Below, in pieces: positions 33,951-43,984 of a stretch of 64,000 nucleotides of DNA (its first letter is position 1; each line of letters opens with the position of its first letter). Source of the DNA: Neoceratodus forsteri (taxonomy: Eukaryota > Chordata > Ceratodontiformes > Ceratodontidae); the NCBI GenBank assembly GCA_016271365.2, contig CM028131.1:289171001-289235000 (forward strand), given 5' to 3'. The notes below the pieces were generated by a model. It was not told the origin of the DNA. It did not search any database and saw only the letters and a program-made list of their open reading frames with translations. The translations under genes and the position numbers were made by a program.

Positions 33951-33990
33951 GTGAGCTCCTCTCTCCTGCCACCCTTCTCAGGGGATTATT

Positions 33991-34575
33991 TTTTTTTTGA
34001 AATTGTACTTTTTCCCCTCCTACCGCCTGTCGGCCCCGACCCTTCAGGGCATCCAAGGGGTCATCCTCTTACCACCTGCTCACTGATACTTTACCGCTCA
34101 GTCCCCCATGTAGCTTTGGCTTACCCCCCAAATAGGGATGAGGTGGGGCAGACCCCAGTAAATCATCCTTTTGTGGGGTCTGGAGGTAGTCGGTGAGCAG
34201 GGGCAGATCGGAAGCATGCCCCTGGAAGCCCGTCTTCCTGGAGCCGACAGGTGTTTTTCAGCTTTTCTCCTCCCTCACGCAGCTTCAACCCCTGACATCA
34301 TGGCGCTAGCCGCTGACATCCACTGTGTGCCTGGGCCATCCATCTCCCTTCTATTTGGGAGCTTGCAATCCCCGAGCCTCCGCCCCGAGTCGCAAGAGCA
34401 ATGGGCAACGCCCCCACCCAGCCCTCCCCTGGAGACAGCGAGCTGTCATGGGACACTCAGCCGTACTCCCCCAGCTGACCCACCAGTGACCCAAGTCCGC
34501 TCCCAAACCCGGGTCACCAGTGTGGAGCGAGGTGTGGCATCCAGCACCTCAACCCTCAGTGCCACCAGGCCGGCT
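33991..34575 (-). mobile_element. Long SINE copy S2 in DIRS-F 3' region
   Basis: On the minus strand, 5' to 3': GGCACTGAGGGTTGAGGTGC, the GACCCGGGTTTGGGAG segment, a GC-rich body, then an A-rich tail at 33991-34000. It is flanked by 17-bp repeats CTTCTCAGGGGATTATT (33974-33990) and a one-mismatch copy at 34576-34592. The 585-bp length exceeds S1. It shares head and order with S1, S4 and S5. Confidence 0.8.
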
Positions 34576-34599
34576 CTTCTCACGGGATTATTTTAGCTT

Positions 34600-35117
34600 G
34601 GTACTCTCCCATCAGTGTGAATGAGTGGTGGAGACTTTATGTCCAGAAAGATATGGAAATTACGTACCTACCATAATACTTGATCTTCTTGGACAAAGTC
34701 TCCATGACTCATTCACACACCCTCTCTCCATCCCCCAAGCTCACTTACCTGTTTTTGGTCTTCATTCATTCCCTCAACGGCTAGGCTGTGAAGACTCTGT
34801 TGTGTTGATCCTTCTTATATGGGTCATTTGGACTGTCTTATGTCCAACATAGGTTAGTTTCACCAAGTTAGTTTACGCTGCACCTCCTCCATAAAAAAGG
34901 TGTTGAGGCGGTTGGAGGGTTGATACCGAGGTAGCCTATATGGCGCAAGCTGGTCTCACAGCACCAATTCCATGCATCCCTCCTGCGGTGCTGGCCCTCC
35001 TGAAGATTGTTGGCTCCTGCTCGGCCCTAGTGCCTCTGACGTAGTCCCATCAGTGTGAATGAGTGGTGGAGACTTCATCCAAGAAGATCAAGAATAATGG
35101 TAAGTATGTAATTTCCA
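34600..35117 (+). repeat. DIRS-F internal complementary region and right terminal repeat
   Basis: The ICR at about 34608-34710 has GTGAATGAGTGGTGGAGACT and, 40-100 bases on, its near complement GTCTCCATGACTCATTCACA. Between them TGGAAATTACGTACCTACCA is the complement of the right-end extension (35093-35117). The terminal repeat copy is at about 34900-35092. A spacer with the lead-in TGAAGACTCTGTTGTGTTGA lies between. Confidence 0.82.
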
Positions 35118-35990
35118 TTTCCCTTGGCTCACCTCTACATGAGGGTCCCACAGTGGATGCTCAGGGTGCAGTGGGACCAAAGATCAGATGACCTGGACCA
35201 GCAGGTCAGGGTCTCTGACCCGGTATGAAGGACTCTTTCCTGGTGGTTAGACCCCTCCAACCTGGCACGAGAGGTCCCCTTTTGGCAGGAGCCCTTGAGA
35301 CAGATTCTAATGACAGACGCATCCTGTCTCGGTTGAGACACTCATCTGGGAGACAGACAGACCAAGGGGACATGGTCTCCAGACGAGCAACTACTCCATA
35401 TCAATATCCTCAAGATGTGAGCAGTCCTGAATGCCTTGCAAGCATTTCAGATGGACCTTTTGCCAGGCCCTCTTCTCATCCAGACAGACAACGCATCTGT
35501 AGTGTTTTTTGTCTGGTATTCGACACTGGAACACCGTCTTGACCTCACTGCTTTTCATGTTCCAGGCATCCAAAATATCTTGGCCAACAGCCGAAGCCGG
35601 TCTCAGCCCAAGGGTGATGAGTGGGAGCTCCTCCAGTTGGTAGCAGATCAACTATTCAACCAGTGGGGCTGCCCAGAGTCGGATCTCTTTGCATCTCCAC
35701 TCAATGCCAAACTGCCCAGTTTCTGCTCGTGAGAGCACACACCTGGTGTTTTCTGGCCAGATGCTTTGTCCCTCTGTTGGACAGGGAGGTTTCTGTATGC
35801 CTTCCCCATTCATTAGAGGGTTCTTCTGAAGCTACAGGCCAAGGGAGCAGAGATGATTCTCATTGCTCCATTTTGACTTTGGCAGATTTTGTTCCTACTA
35901 CTTCAGCAGCTGGCAGTTGAGCCTCCAATGCAGCTGCCGCTGAGCTTGCATTTTCTGTCACAGGATCAGGGAACACTGGTCGAACCAGAT
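35118..35990 (+). pseudogene. DIRS-D RT end, RNase H and methyltransferase-like domains
   Basis: It resumes at PLARLHMRV (35121). RNase H has ILMTDASCLG near 35305, LHINILKM near 35395 and LLIQTDNASVVFFV near 35480. Methyltransferase-like: QWGCPESDLFASPLNAKLPS (about 35660-35720), then DALSLCWTGRFLYAFP-type residues in another frame. A deletion near 35510-35520 joins SVVFFV directly to a later segment, so the INKQGG-type part is missing. Confidence 0.78.
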
Positions 35991-35999
35991 CTCAGATCC

Positions 36000-37020
36000 C
36001 TGCATCTTTATGCCTGCCTCCTGCAGATTTAGTCAAATCCAGGTTTGGGGTCTCCCAGGAGATGGCGGATGTTCTCATAGCAGCGAGAAAGCCCTCAACT
36101 AGATCCACTGATGCCATGAAATGGAAAAGATTTTGTCTGTGGGCTTCACCCCATCACTTGGACCCTCTCACCTGTCCAGTGAACTCTATCTTAGAGTATC
36201 TCCTCTCCTTATTAAATCAAGGCTTGAGTTACTCTTCCATAAAGGTACACCTGTCAGCAATCTCTTGCTTACTATGTGCCTATGGAGGGACAAACACTGG
36301 CCTAACTGGATGTGTCCTGTACATTTTTGTGGGGCATATTGCATATTAAGCCTCCCATCAGAGATCCAGTCCCTCCTCGGATCTCCTTTTAATGCTGGAA
36401 AAGCTGACTCTTCCCCCATTCGAGCCTGCCGTGGAATACGAGATTCGCTTCCTTTCCTGGAAAGCGTTATTTTTAGTTGCATTTGTTTCTGCCCAGAGAG
36501 TTTCTGAGCTTCAGGCCTTGAGTTGTAAGGAACCTTATTTAATTTTTCACAGGGACATGGTGTCCTTTTAAACCAGTCCTACGTTTTTACCTAAAGTGAT
36601 GTATGAACTTACGTTGAATCAGGACATCAACCTTCCGGAGTACTACCCGTAACACTCGAACAGAGGGGAAGTGCTCCTGCATACTTTGAATCTCCACAGG
36701 GTGCTAAGGTACTATCTGAAATGCGCCGCTCCACACCAGAAGATAGAGCAGTTGTTCGTGGCTTTACGCCTCTCTGCCAAGGTGCTCCAGAGTCTAAGCA
36801 GACACCATCAAAGTGGCTGGTCAATTGTATTGTTTTCTGTTACAAGAAGTACAACAAGCCCCTACCGGGCTTGGTTAGTGGTCATTCTGCCAGGGGAGTG
36901 GCTACTTCCTTTGCATCCTTGCAAAATGTCTCCATTGGAGACATCTGTGCAGTGGCTACCTAGAGCTCAGTGCTTACTTTCATTAAGCACTACAGCTTGA
37001 ACATTGCTTCTAGGTGAAAG
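36000..37020 (+). pseudogene. DIRS-D tyrosine recombinase
   Basis: N-terminal domain: MADVLIAARKPSTRSTDAMK (36062 onward) and YSSIKVHLSAIS. Core: FVSAQRVSELQALSCKE near 36490 with the first Arg. The C-terminal set at 36810-37005 has GHSARGVATSFASLQNVSI (His and Arg) and FIKHYSLNIASR (Tyr), separated by one stop at 36961. Other breaks are near 36300, 36570 and 36650. The catalytic residues survive but the frame does not. Confidence 0.8.
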
Positions 37021-37129
37021 GCAGGCTTCGTCCAAGCAGTCCTTCAAGGCCTGCTATCTTAAAGGTGCCTTTTCTAGCACTGTTGCTTACAGCCACATCC
37101 CAGTTACCTGTTCCTTTTTGCAGGACTGT

Positions 37130-37552
37130 TTGGGATCCAGTCCTAATTGTAATAGCCTGTTGCAAGAGTTCCCACTTGAAGTAAGATAGTACAGTTATGT
37201 AGGAACCTACCATAACAGTAGATCTTTGAGAAGAGCTCTTGCAGCAGGCACTGCTTTCCCTCCCTCCTTCCCCTTGATGAGTTGTTTTGCATATTTTTAT
37301 TTATGACAAGTTTCTAACCGGTCCACTTGCTGGCCTTATCAATGGGTCTCCTGTGGTTGACCTGAGGTGGGGCTGGGGACCACCCCCTAATATACCATTG
37401 GCCGATATCGGGGCAGAGCTGGCACCTGGAGACTGCTAGCTAAAGGTTTCTGATGGGTCCTATTGCCTGCAGCATAGTCCTAATTGGAATAGCCTGCTGC
37501 AAGAGCTCCTCTCGAAGATCTACTGTTACAGTAAGTTCTTACGTAACTGTAC
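37130..37552 (+). repeat. DIRS-D internal complementary region and right terminal repeat
   Basis: ICR: GCCTGTTGCAAGAGTTCCCA (about 37158) and AGAGCTCTTGCAGCAGGCAC (about 37232) flank GTACAGTTATGTAGGAACCT and AACAGTAGATCT. The right ITR is at about 37425-37520, followed by a 32-bp extension (37521-37552) whose complement is the middle of the ICR. This is the full DIRS end architecture. Confidence 0.85.
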
Positions 37553-37601
37553 TTTTCCACTGCACAAGAGATCCCTCCAATTTCTTTATCAGGGTAAGCA
37601 C
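37553..37601 (+). pseudogene. DIRS-E RT, short middle fragment
   Basis: The frame left at 18460 continues here without loss or gain of bases: FPLHKRSLQFLYQGKH. It ends at 37601, where an LTR-like insert begins, and resumes with YQFKVLSFGL after it. It is recognisable only by comparison with copies A and D. Confidence 0.75.
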
Positions 37602-38772
37602 TGTGATGCTTGGCCAGATGGTTATGATTATTAAATGATATTTGTAAAATAAAAATATAATATGTGATTGTCTCACATAAGACAGCCTGTGCTTCCATGG
37701 GTGCCCCTCCTGCAGGTTTCAGTGAAGCTACAGGATATGTAAACTGACCAGAGGATGTGTGAAATTGACCAGTAAAAGGAAAACCTAGAGTTTCCTGTCT
37801 GTTCTTAAATAAGGCTCTGGCCATCAGCCAGAGGATAAGCCCAATAAACTTTCATGATTTCCTAGAGGAACCTATTGATGACAGCAATGTGTTAAAATGT
37901 TGTAAAACCCTCTGACCTCCTTGGAACAACAGGGACCAGCCACCAGCTCAAAGGAAAGGCTTGATTAAAGACTGTCATAATTTAGGAAATGTCTTTTGTC
38001 TTCTGAAGTCACATTATTTAAAATACCTCCTGATAGGAAATCATTATTTTTTATTTTATATTCTAAAAGGAGGAGCTAGATGACTCACAGAAGGGGTGTG
38101 GAGATACAGCGTTTAAATTGATACTTGTGTCTGAAATGTGGTTATACCATCTTGGGACTCTAGAGAGACACAGCTCTCTGATCTAACTTTAAAAGGCATT
38201 TCCAGAGGTAATACCGTAGCAAAAATCTAACTGTATTGTGGTAGCAGTTTTGCTTTGTAATTTTCCCTTGTTCTTTTATGTGATTGCGAGCTCTTTGATG
38301 TAGTGTTCTGTGTTTACATTTTTCATATTTTTATCATCTTGGAGTAAAGTACATGTACATTTTCTTAAGATACTGCACAGGTGTGTCTTCTAAGTTCTTT
38401 TTGCACATGATGTATATGTGGTTAAGTCTGACAGCTGTTTGAAGGTCTTGATGGTGTTACTAACTGGAAAAAGGTAAGACTATACCTAAGGTCTCTTATA
38501 GAGTTTTATGGGTTCATTTTGGAAGCCTGGCTTGGTGCCCTTGGTGAAAGATTGTGCCACAATCCTCGAAGAGGGTGCGTATCTGAGCATGTTCATTGGG
38601 TATGCTAGCATAAGATTCACAGTTTGAAGACCCCCAGAACTTGAGACTAAAGGTGATTTGGACCCAAAAGCAGACAGGAGGGTTACCCTGTGTGTTACCT
38701 GTTCACATTATTGTGCTCTGAGGTTGGCACTGTGGGAGCAGAGGGCCTGATCTGCTGAATGCATTTGTGACA
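37602..38772 (+). repeat. Probable solo LTR inserted in DIRS-E RT
   Basis: 1171 bp starting TGTGATGCTTGG and ending TTTGTGACA, with a 5-bp duplication AGCAC at 37597-37601 and 38773-38777. Removing it restores the DIRS-E frame. TG...CA ends and a 5-bp duplication are typical of an LTR left by recombination. No coding similarity is seen, and AATAAA strings occur at about 37650 and 37844. It is not obviously related to the gypsy LTR. The strand is uncertain. The insertion itself is firmer than its type. Confidence 0.6.
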
Positions 38773-39425
38773 AGCACTACCAATTCAAAGTATTGTCCTT
38801 TGGCTTATCCTCTGCACCATGGGTTTTCACAAAGTGCTTAGCAGCAGTAGCTGCAGCTCTCCGAAAGGAGGGACTGCATGTTTTTCCCTATGTGGATGAC
38901 TGACTCCAAAAGGCTCCATCCATAGAGTAGCTCCTCCAGACTCTGGAGAGAGCCCCTCAGCTGTTTCTTTCCTTAGACATCACCATCAACCTGCCCAAGT
39001 CAGTCCTGACCCCATCCCAGAGGCTGAAATATATAGCAGTGGTTCTGGACTCAACATATGGCAAGGCCTTTATGCCTTGCAACAGGGCAGAATGCCTTAT
39101 TATCCAGGCTCAGGAGGTTGCCCAGAGCCATTGTATCCCTGAGAGGGTATACCTGAGGCTATTAGGTCTTATGGCTGTGGCCATTCCCATGGTTCCCATG
39201 GCCAGGCTGCACATGCGGGTTCTCCAGTGAACACTCATGGCCCAATTGGACCAACGCATGGACAAATTGGATCAGTTAATGCTGGTCTCCTCCCCAGTCT
39301 GCAAAGTGCTCCAGTAGTGGATGGACCTAAAGAACCTCTCAAAGGGGTCCCATTCCAGATTCCCCTCCCCCCAGCATATCCTCATCATGGATGGCTCCGA
39401 TTTGGAGTGAGGGCGCATCTGGGTC
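38773..39425 (+). pseudogene. DIRS-E RT, palm and thumb
   Basis: This shows YQFKVLSFGLSSAPWVFTKC, VFPYVDD (both Asp retained, then a stop), the thumb LKYIAVVLDSTYGKAFMPC and LMAVAIPMVPMARLHMRVLQ. The RNase H start ILIMDGSDLE is near 39382. It breaks at 39425, where a gypsy LTR piece begins. Confidence 0.8.
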
Positions 39426-39974
39426 TGGCCTCTTGTTGACAACTCTGCAAAAGAGATTGTGCTGCAATCTCAAGGTTAACTCCTTAAATTCAAATAGCTT
39501 TCTGCAATCATTTCAACAGTATAACTATTTACAGTCTCAAACCAAGGGATCCCAGTGTCACTTACAGTTTCACACAAAAATTCACATATATTTTTATAAC
39601 TGCATATACACAAGGGGAAAGAAAAGACAGAAACATCAAGTGAAGGCAGAGAGATAGTGAGAGGCGGAGGATCTTGAGATTGTCAGAGTGATCAGTTCCT
39701 AGGTCTCACGAGAACATTTAGTTGCGCAACCAGACAAGAGACAGAAAAGGAGAGGATAGAACAGATTCTTGCGTTTAACTCTTTCTATATAACAAATGGG
39801 ACAGGGCCTTATTTAACCCTGTCACATATTCCCCCTCCTTTAAGAGGGAACCTGTTTAAAAAAAAAAACAGGTTTCCAAAACTTTCTAATAATTCTTTTC
39901 TAACATTAGCTTATAGCCTTTACAGCTCAGTGCATTTGCAGTATAGCCAACAGAGAAGTTTAGACTCACACTTT
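39426..39974 (-). mobile_element. Gypsy fragment: partial LTR plus adjacent internal sequence
   Basis: On the minus strand: internal bases with the hairpin and purine tract (39827-39974), then TGTGACAGGG (39826) and about 400 bp of LTR, stopping at 39426. It is nearly identical to 40970-41525 and stops at the same internal LTR position (TGGCCTCTTG). That suggests a duplicated block rather than an independent insertion. Confidence 0.75.
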
Positions 39975-40136
39975 TCAGACACAGGGGTCATGGTCCCAGC
40001 TTAAAACTTTTCAGACACGGGGTCATGGTCCCAGCTTAAAACTTCCCTGCATAATAACATCCTGGAGATGCAGGTGGTCATGGTCCCAGCTTAAAACTTC
40101 CCTGCATAATAACATCCTGGAGATACAGGTGGTCCT
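39971..40136. repeat. Short tandem duplications at the gypsy/DIRS-E junction
   Basis: A 36-bp unit starting CTTTTCAGACAC (39971-40006) is repeated with one base less (40007-40041). A 55-bp unit starting CTTCCCTGCATAATAACATC (40042-40096) is then repeated in part (40097-40136). The shared segment GTCATGGTCCCAGCTTAAAA links both unit types. This looks like template switching or replication slippage at a repaired break. Confidence 0.8.
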
Positions 40137-40640
40137 GTATGTCATGCAGTCCTTTCAGGACCATCTCCTCCCTGGTCAATTGTTGATCCAATCAGACAAC
40201 CTCAGTGTTGTCTATTATATCAACAAGTAAGGGGGGATGCATTTGTACCCCCTGTGCAGGGAGGCCATGAGAGTAGGGTTCTGGGCACTAGACCACAGTC
40301 TGTTCCTCTCAGCAGTCCATGTCCCCAGCATGTTAAACACCCTGGTCGATAGCCTCAGCCAGATACAGTCCAGCATGCATGAGTGGGAACTTTTCTCATC
40401 CATTGCAGAAGATCTGTTCACCAGATGGGGCCACAGAGCTGGACCTTTATGCGTCCCCACTTAATGCAAAACTGCCCAGTTTCTGCTCACTAGTTCCAAG
40501 GCCTGGAGTTTTCTGGCAAGACGTGTTGTCCCTCTCCTGGAGCGGGAGGTTCCTTTACACTTTCTCTCCATTTCCTCTGATTCAGAAGGTGCTAATCAAA
40601 CTGCAAATAGAGAGGGTCAGCATGATCCTGGTAGCAACCT
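40042..40640 (+). pseudogene. DIRS-E RNase H end and methyltransferase-like domain
   Basis: It re-enters with SLHNNILEMQVV, then LLIQSDNLSVVYYIN and PLCREAMRVGFWALDHSLFL. The methyltransferase-like part (40440-40640) reads LDLYASPLNAKLPSFCSLV, DVLSLSWSGRFLYTFSPFPL and IQKVLIKL. It stops at ILVAT, where gypsy copy 2 begins. E's recombinase is not seen in the window. Confidence 0.8.
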
Positions 40641-42035
40641 GTCATTGAAGCACATGTCAGGAAGCATAGAAACACCAGGAACAGTTATAAAATTCAGAGT
40701 GAGTTTTATTATTATCAATAATAGCAAAATAAAAATTGTTCCATATAACTATTTACAAATGCAGTACAGAGAAAACAAAGTCCTTCCTCTGAGGGTGTCT
40801 TGAATTCCACGTTTGTGTCTCAGTATCTCTCTAGCAAAAGCATTACTGCTTTTTTATAAGTTTTTGCCTGGAAACTCATTAAGAGACATCCTATTTTTCT
40901 CAAAAAATGTATCAGAGTTCTTGTTAGTTTCTTTGCAGGTGCAACAAATAGAACATGGTGACCGAGAACTGGCCTCTTGTTGACAACTCTGCAAAAGAGT
41001 TTGTGCTGCAATCTCAAGGTTAAACCCTTAAATTCAAATAGCTTTCTGCAATCATTTCAACAGTATAACTATTTACAGTCTCAAACCAAGGGATCCCAGT
41101 GTCACTTACAGTTTCACACAAAAATTCACATATATTTTTATAACTGCATATACACAAGGGGAAAGAAAAGACAGAAACATCAAATGAAGGCAGAGAGATA
41201 GTGAGAGGTGGAGGATCTTGAGATTGTCAGAGTGATCAGTTCCTAGGTCTCACGAGAACATTTAGTTGCGCAACCAGACAAGAGACAGAAAAGGAGAGGA
41301 TAGAACAGATTCTTGCGTTTACCTCTTTCTATATAACAAATGGGACAGGGCCTTATTTAACCCTGTCACATATTCCCCCCTCCTTTAAGAGGGAACCTGT
41401 TTAAAAAAAAAAAAAAAAACAGGTTTCCAAAACTTTCTAATAATTCTCTTCTAACATTAGCTTATAGCCTTCACAGCTCAGTGCATTTGCAGTATAGCCA
41501 ACAGAGAAGTTTAGACTCACACTTTTTTTTTAACCTTTGGAATTCTCAAATTCTGATCCATATCTTGACAGAAACTCAGCATTGACACTCGCTTTTCCAG
41601 ATTTGTGCATCATTTTGAATTTAAATGGCTATAGTGCCAGGTACCACCTTGTGATTCTGGAATTTGTATCCTTCATTTGGTTAAGCCAACTGAGAGGATT
41701 GTAATCTGTTGCAAGTACAAAGTCAGCCCCCAGCAAAAAAACTTAATGGACTCCATGGCCCACTTTACTGCAATCCATTTCTTTTCAGTGGTGGAGTACC
41801 TTTTCTCTCTGTCATGCAATTTCCTACTGATATATAGAATGGGATATTCCTTCCCCTCTATTTTCTGACTCAAGACTGCACCTAGGCCTGCATCTGATAC
41901 ATCTGTCTGTAACAAAAAATGTTTCTCAAAGTCTGGGCTTCTTAAAGCAGGGGCTGAACATAATATAGCCTTGTTGGCCCGAAAAGCCCTCATCACACAA
42001 TGGGGTTCATTTCACATTATTTGGGCACTGTTTCT
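40640..42035 (-). mobile_element. Gypsy copy 2: 3' LTR and RNase H end
   Basis: The LTR spans 40640-41370 (731 bp; minus sense TGTGACAGGG to CAATGACA). Upstream on the minus strand come a purine tract, a hairpin and non-coding sequence, then an RNase H stretch (about 41673-41996) with SPDFEKHFLLQTDVSDAGLG and [20 protein letters not shown], more intact than in copy 1. Similarity stops near 42035, so the 5' part is lost. It breaks into DIRS-E at ILVAT. Confidence 0.82.
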
Positions 42036-42049
42036 TTGGGGAGGGGTGA

Positions 42050-43600
42050 TGGTATGGGTATAAGGAAGACACCAGATTCCAATGGAGTACAATAATGTAT
42101 TATTTATTTACTAACAAAGGCGTACTGAATGGCAAAATAAACAGAGGAAATAAAATAAAAGGCAAAATGCAAAATATAGTGATACACTAGAAAACAGCTA
42201 GTGTTCCCCTTTAAACAGGACAGAGCAGGTCTAGTCCCTTCAAGCTCTGCCTAAATAATAAAAAGGAACTCCTTTTATACAACCAAATCATGTGATCCAT
42301 GAAGCTCCACCCACTTTCTAAAATCTAACACAAAATTCAAGTAAATAATCAATTTTTTTACCATTCACATTCAATATACCCTTTATAAAATTAATACAAA
42401 TGATACAAAGGCAGAGTCATCAAATAAAACTTAGGGTATAGACATTTTGAATCACTAATGCAAATCTAACCCTGATCCTCCCTTTTTCTAGACTATAAAA
42501 TATGCAGGAGAAGGGCCAGCTGGCTCTGTAGAAACAAGGCAGAAGAATAAACATAGCTTCCACCAAGTACTGTTAACCTGTACCTTAAGCATACCCTGTT
42601 ATTATTGTTTCACAGTTCATGTTTTAACTTCTTTGCTAAGTTTGAGGGGAGACAGAATAAGCATACTCTATTTCAAGATGCAAATCTTCCTTATTTTTGT
42701 TTAATTCTCCCAGACCGTCTATATTACCTCACCTTTCTTAACCAAATAACAATAACTCCTTCTGCTTAACAGAAATAATTCTCTAGGACCTGTACTTCTA
42801 GTATAAATACACTCCAACTGGGAGTTCTAAGAGAAGCCGACAGCTTTACTAAATAGCCAGCGGCTGTTGAGCTCCTTTACACAAGCTCTCTCGAACGTGC
42901 GAATCATCGAGAGGGAGCCCCTGCGATTTGAACGTTTCAGTAACGCTACCTTTTCGACCTAGCTGCTGAAATCCCTACCCTGAGGCTCTAAACTTCTCAG
43001 GCATTCAGCCCCTTGCGGTTCTTCTACTTGAGCACTGCACTGCCGAAAACGGCAAGAAACAGAATCTTCGCATAGCAAGAAGCGGACGGGGCACAAACAA
43101 ATCGCCTAAGAATGCAATACATTTTTACAACATTAAGGTTTACCCAGGCATTTAAATAAACAGAAGGGTGTATGAAGTGTTTAGAAATGAAGTGACAAAC
43201 AAACAAATAAAGGAGAGGGTTTAACCTCGTATGTACATGTTTTACATACAGATGGCTAGTCTGTATACTTAAAGGGACATATACATATGACATGAAACTC
43301 TCCAAATGCTTTTCTGTTTAGAACTTTTACAGGACAATACTAGGAGAAAACACATAAACACAGAAAAGAAAAGAGGATAAAATGTTGTTGCAACAGACTA
43401 GAACACAACTTAAAGGGATACAAATTGAAAAGAAGGAAAAAAAGGACAGTGGTGAAAGAAACGAATGTCCCTTGTTTAACACCATCATCACAGGGGGGTG
43501 TTGGCTAACTAAACAAAGTTGGGAATGAATCTCCTATAGTAACCAACCAGCCATAAAAATGACCTAACATGTTTCTTTGTTTTAGGGACAAGATTGTTGC
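42050..43600 (-). other. AT-rich region with LTR-like signals; otherwise unassigned
   Basis: On the minus strand, GTATAAAAGG (42271-42280) is followed 163-168 bases later by AATAAA (42103-42108), the spacing of a TATA box and poly(A) signal in an LTR. This may be a gypsy or retrovirus-like LTR. From about 42560 to 43600 I see no coding similarity. A CpG-richer patch at 42885-43095 (TCTCGAACGTGCGAATCATC) is the only compositional change. Confidence 0.35.
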
Positions 43601-43984
43601 CTCCAGCTTCTTTTTTTTATTTAATTGAAATGTTGAGACATTACAAAACATAAAATACAAACAGAAAAATAACAATGTACAAAGAACAAATATTATAGAA
43701 ACTATGTATAGACAGGCTCACATAAACCAAAAAGCAAGACAATATAAAACTCTGGCCCACCTATCCCAACCCCCCAACCCTCTCTGCCCAGTTAGGTAGA
43801 TCCGGCCCCTACCTCCTCCACCTCTCCGACAAGCATCCATGTTATGAAACAAATGGAGGAAGATTGCCTATATGACAGGTCTGAGATCTCCAATAAAGTA
43901 TAAAGCAATTCCCAACGCAAGAGGAAAGAATTATATTTATGATTAAAGGAAGCCCATGTCTTCTCTAGATGAAGTACTTGCAGA

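Larger units (their letters stand above)
28729..35117 (+). mobile_element. DIRS-like retrotransposon copy F (near complete)
   Basis: Left ITR at 28729, gag, RT/RNase H/methyltransferase-like, recombinase, ICR (about 34610-34710) and right ITR plus extension ending at 35117. A SINE sits in its 3' non-coding part. It belongs to a different subfamily from A, B, D and E: its termini contain ACTCATTCATACTGATGG rather than the CTGCTGCAAGAGCTC string. It lies in D's RT with no target duplication, and D's frame rejoins exactly. Confidence 0.87.
18461..37552 (+). mobile_element. DIRS-like retrotransposon copy D (near full length, with two large insertions)
   Basis: Both termini are recognisable: left ITR at 18461, ICR near 37150-37250 and right ITR plus extension ending at 37552. 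Inside, gag, RT, RNase H, methyltransferase-like and recombinase remnants are in standard order. Subtracting the gypsy (20885-27418) and DIRS-F (28729-35117) leaves about 6.2 kb, a normal DIRS length. D sits in the RT of copy E with no target duplication, as expected for recombinase-driven insertion. All genes carry lesions, though the YLDD box of RT is intact. Confidence 0.88.

Noticed and set aside
42885..43095. CpG island or host promoter
   Set aside because: The CpG patch is short, no first exon is visible and it lies next to LTR-like sequence.
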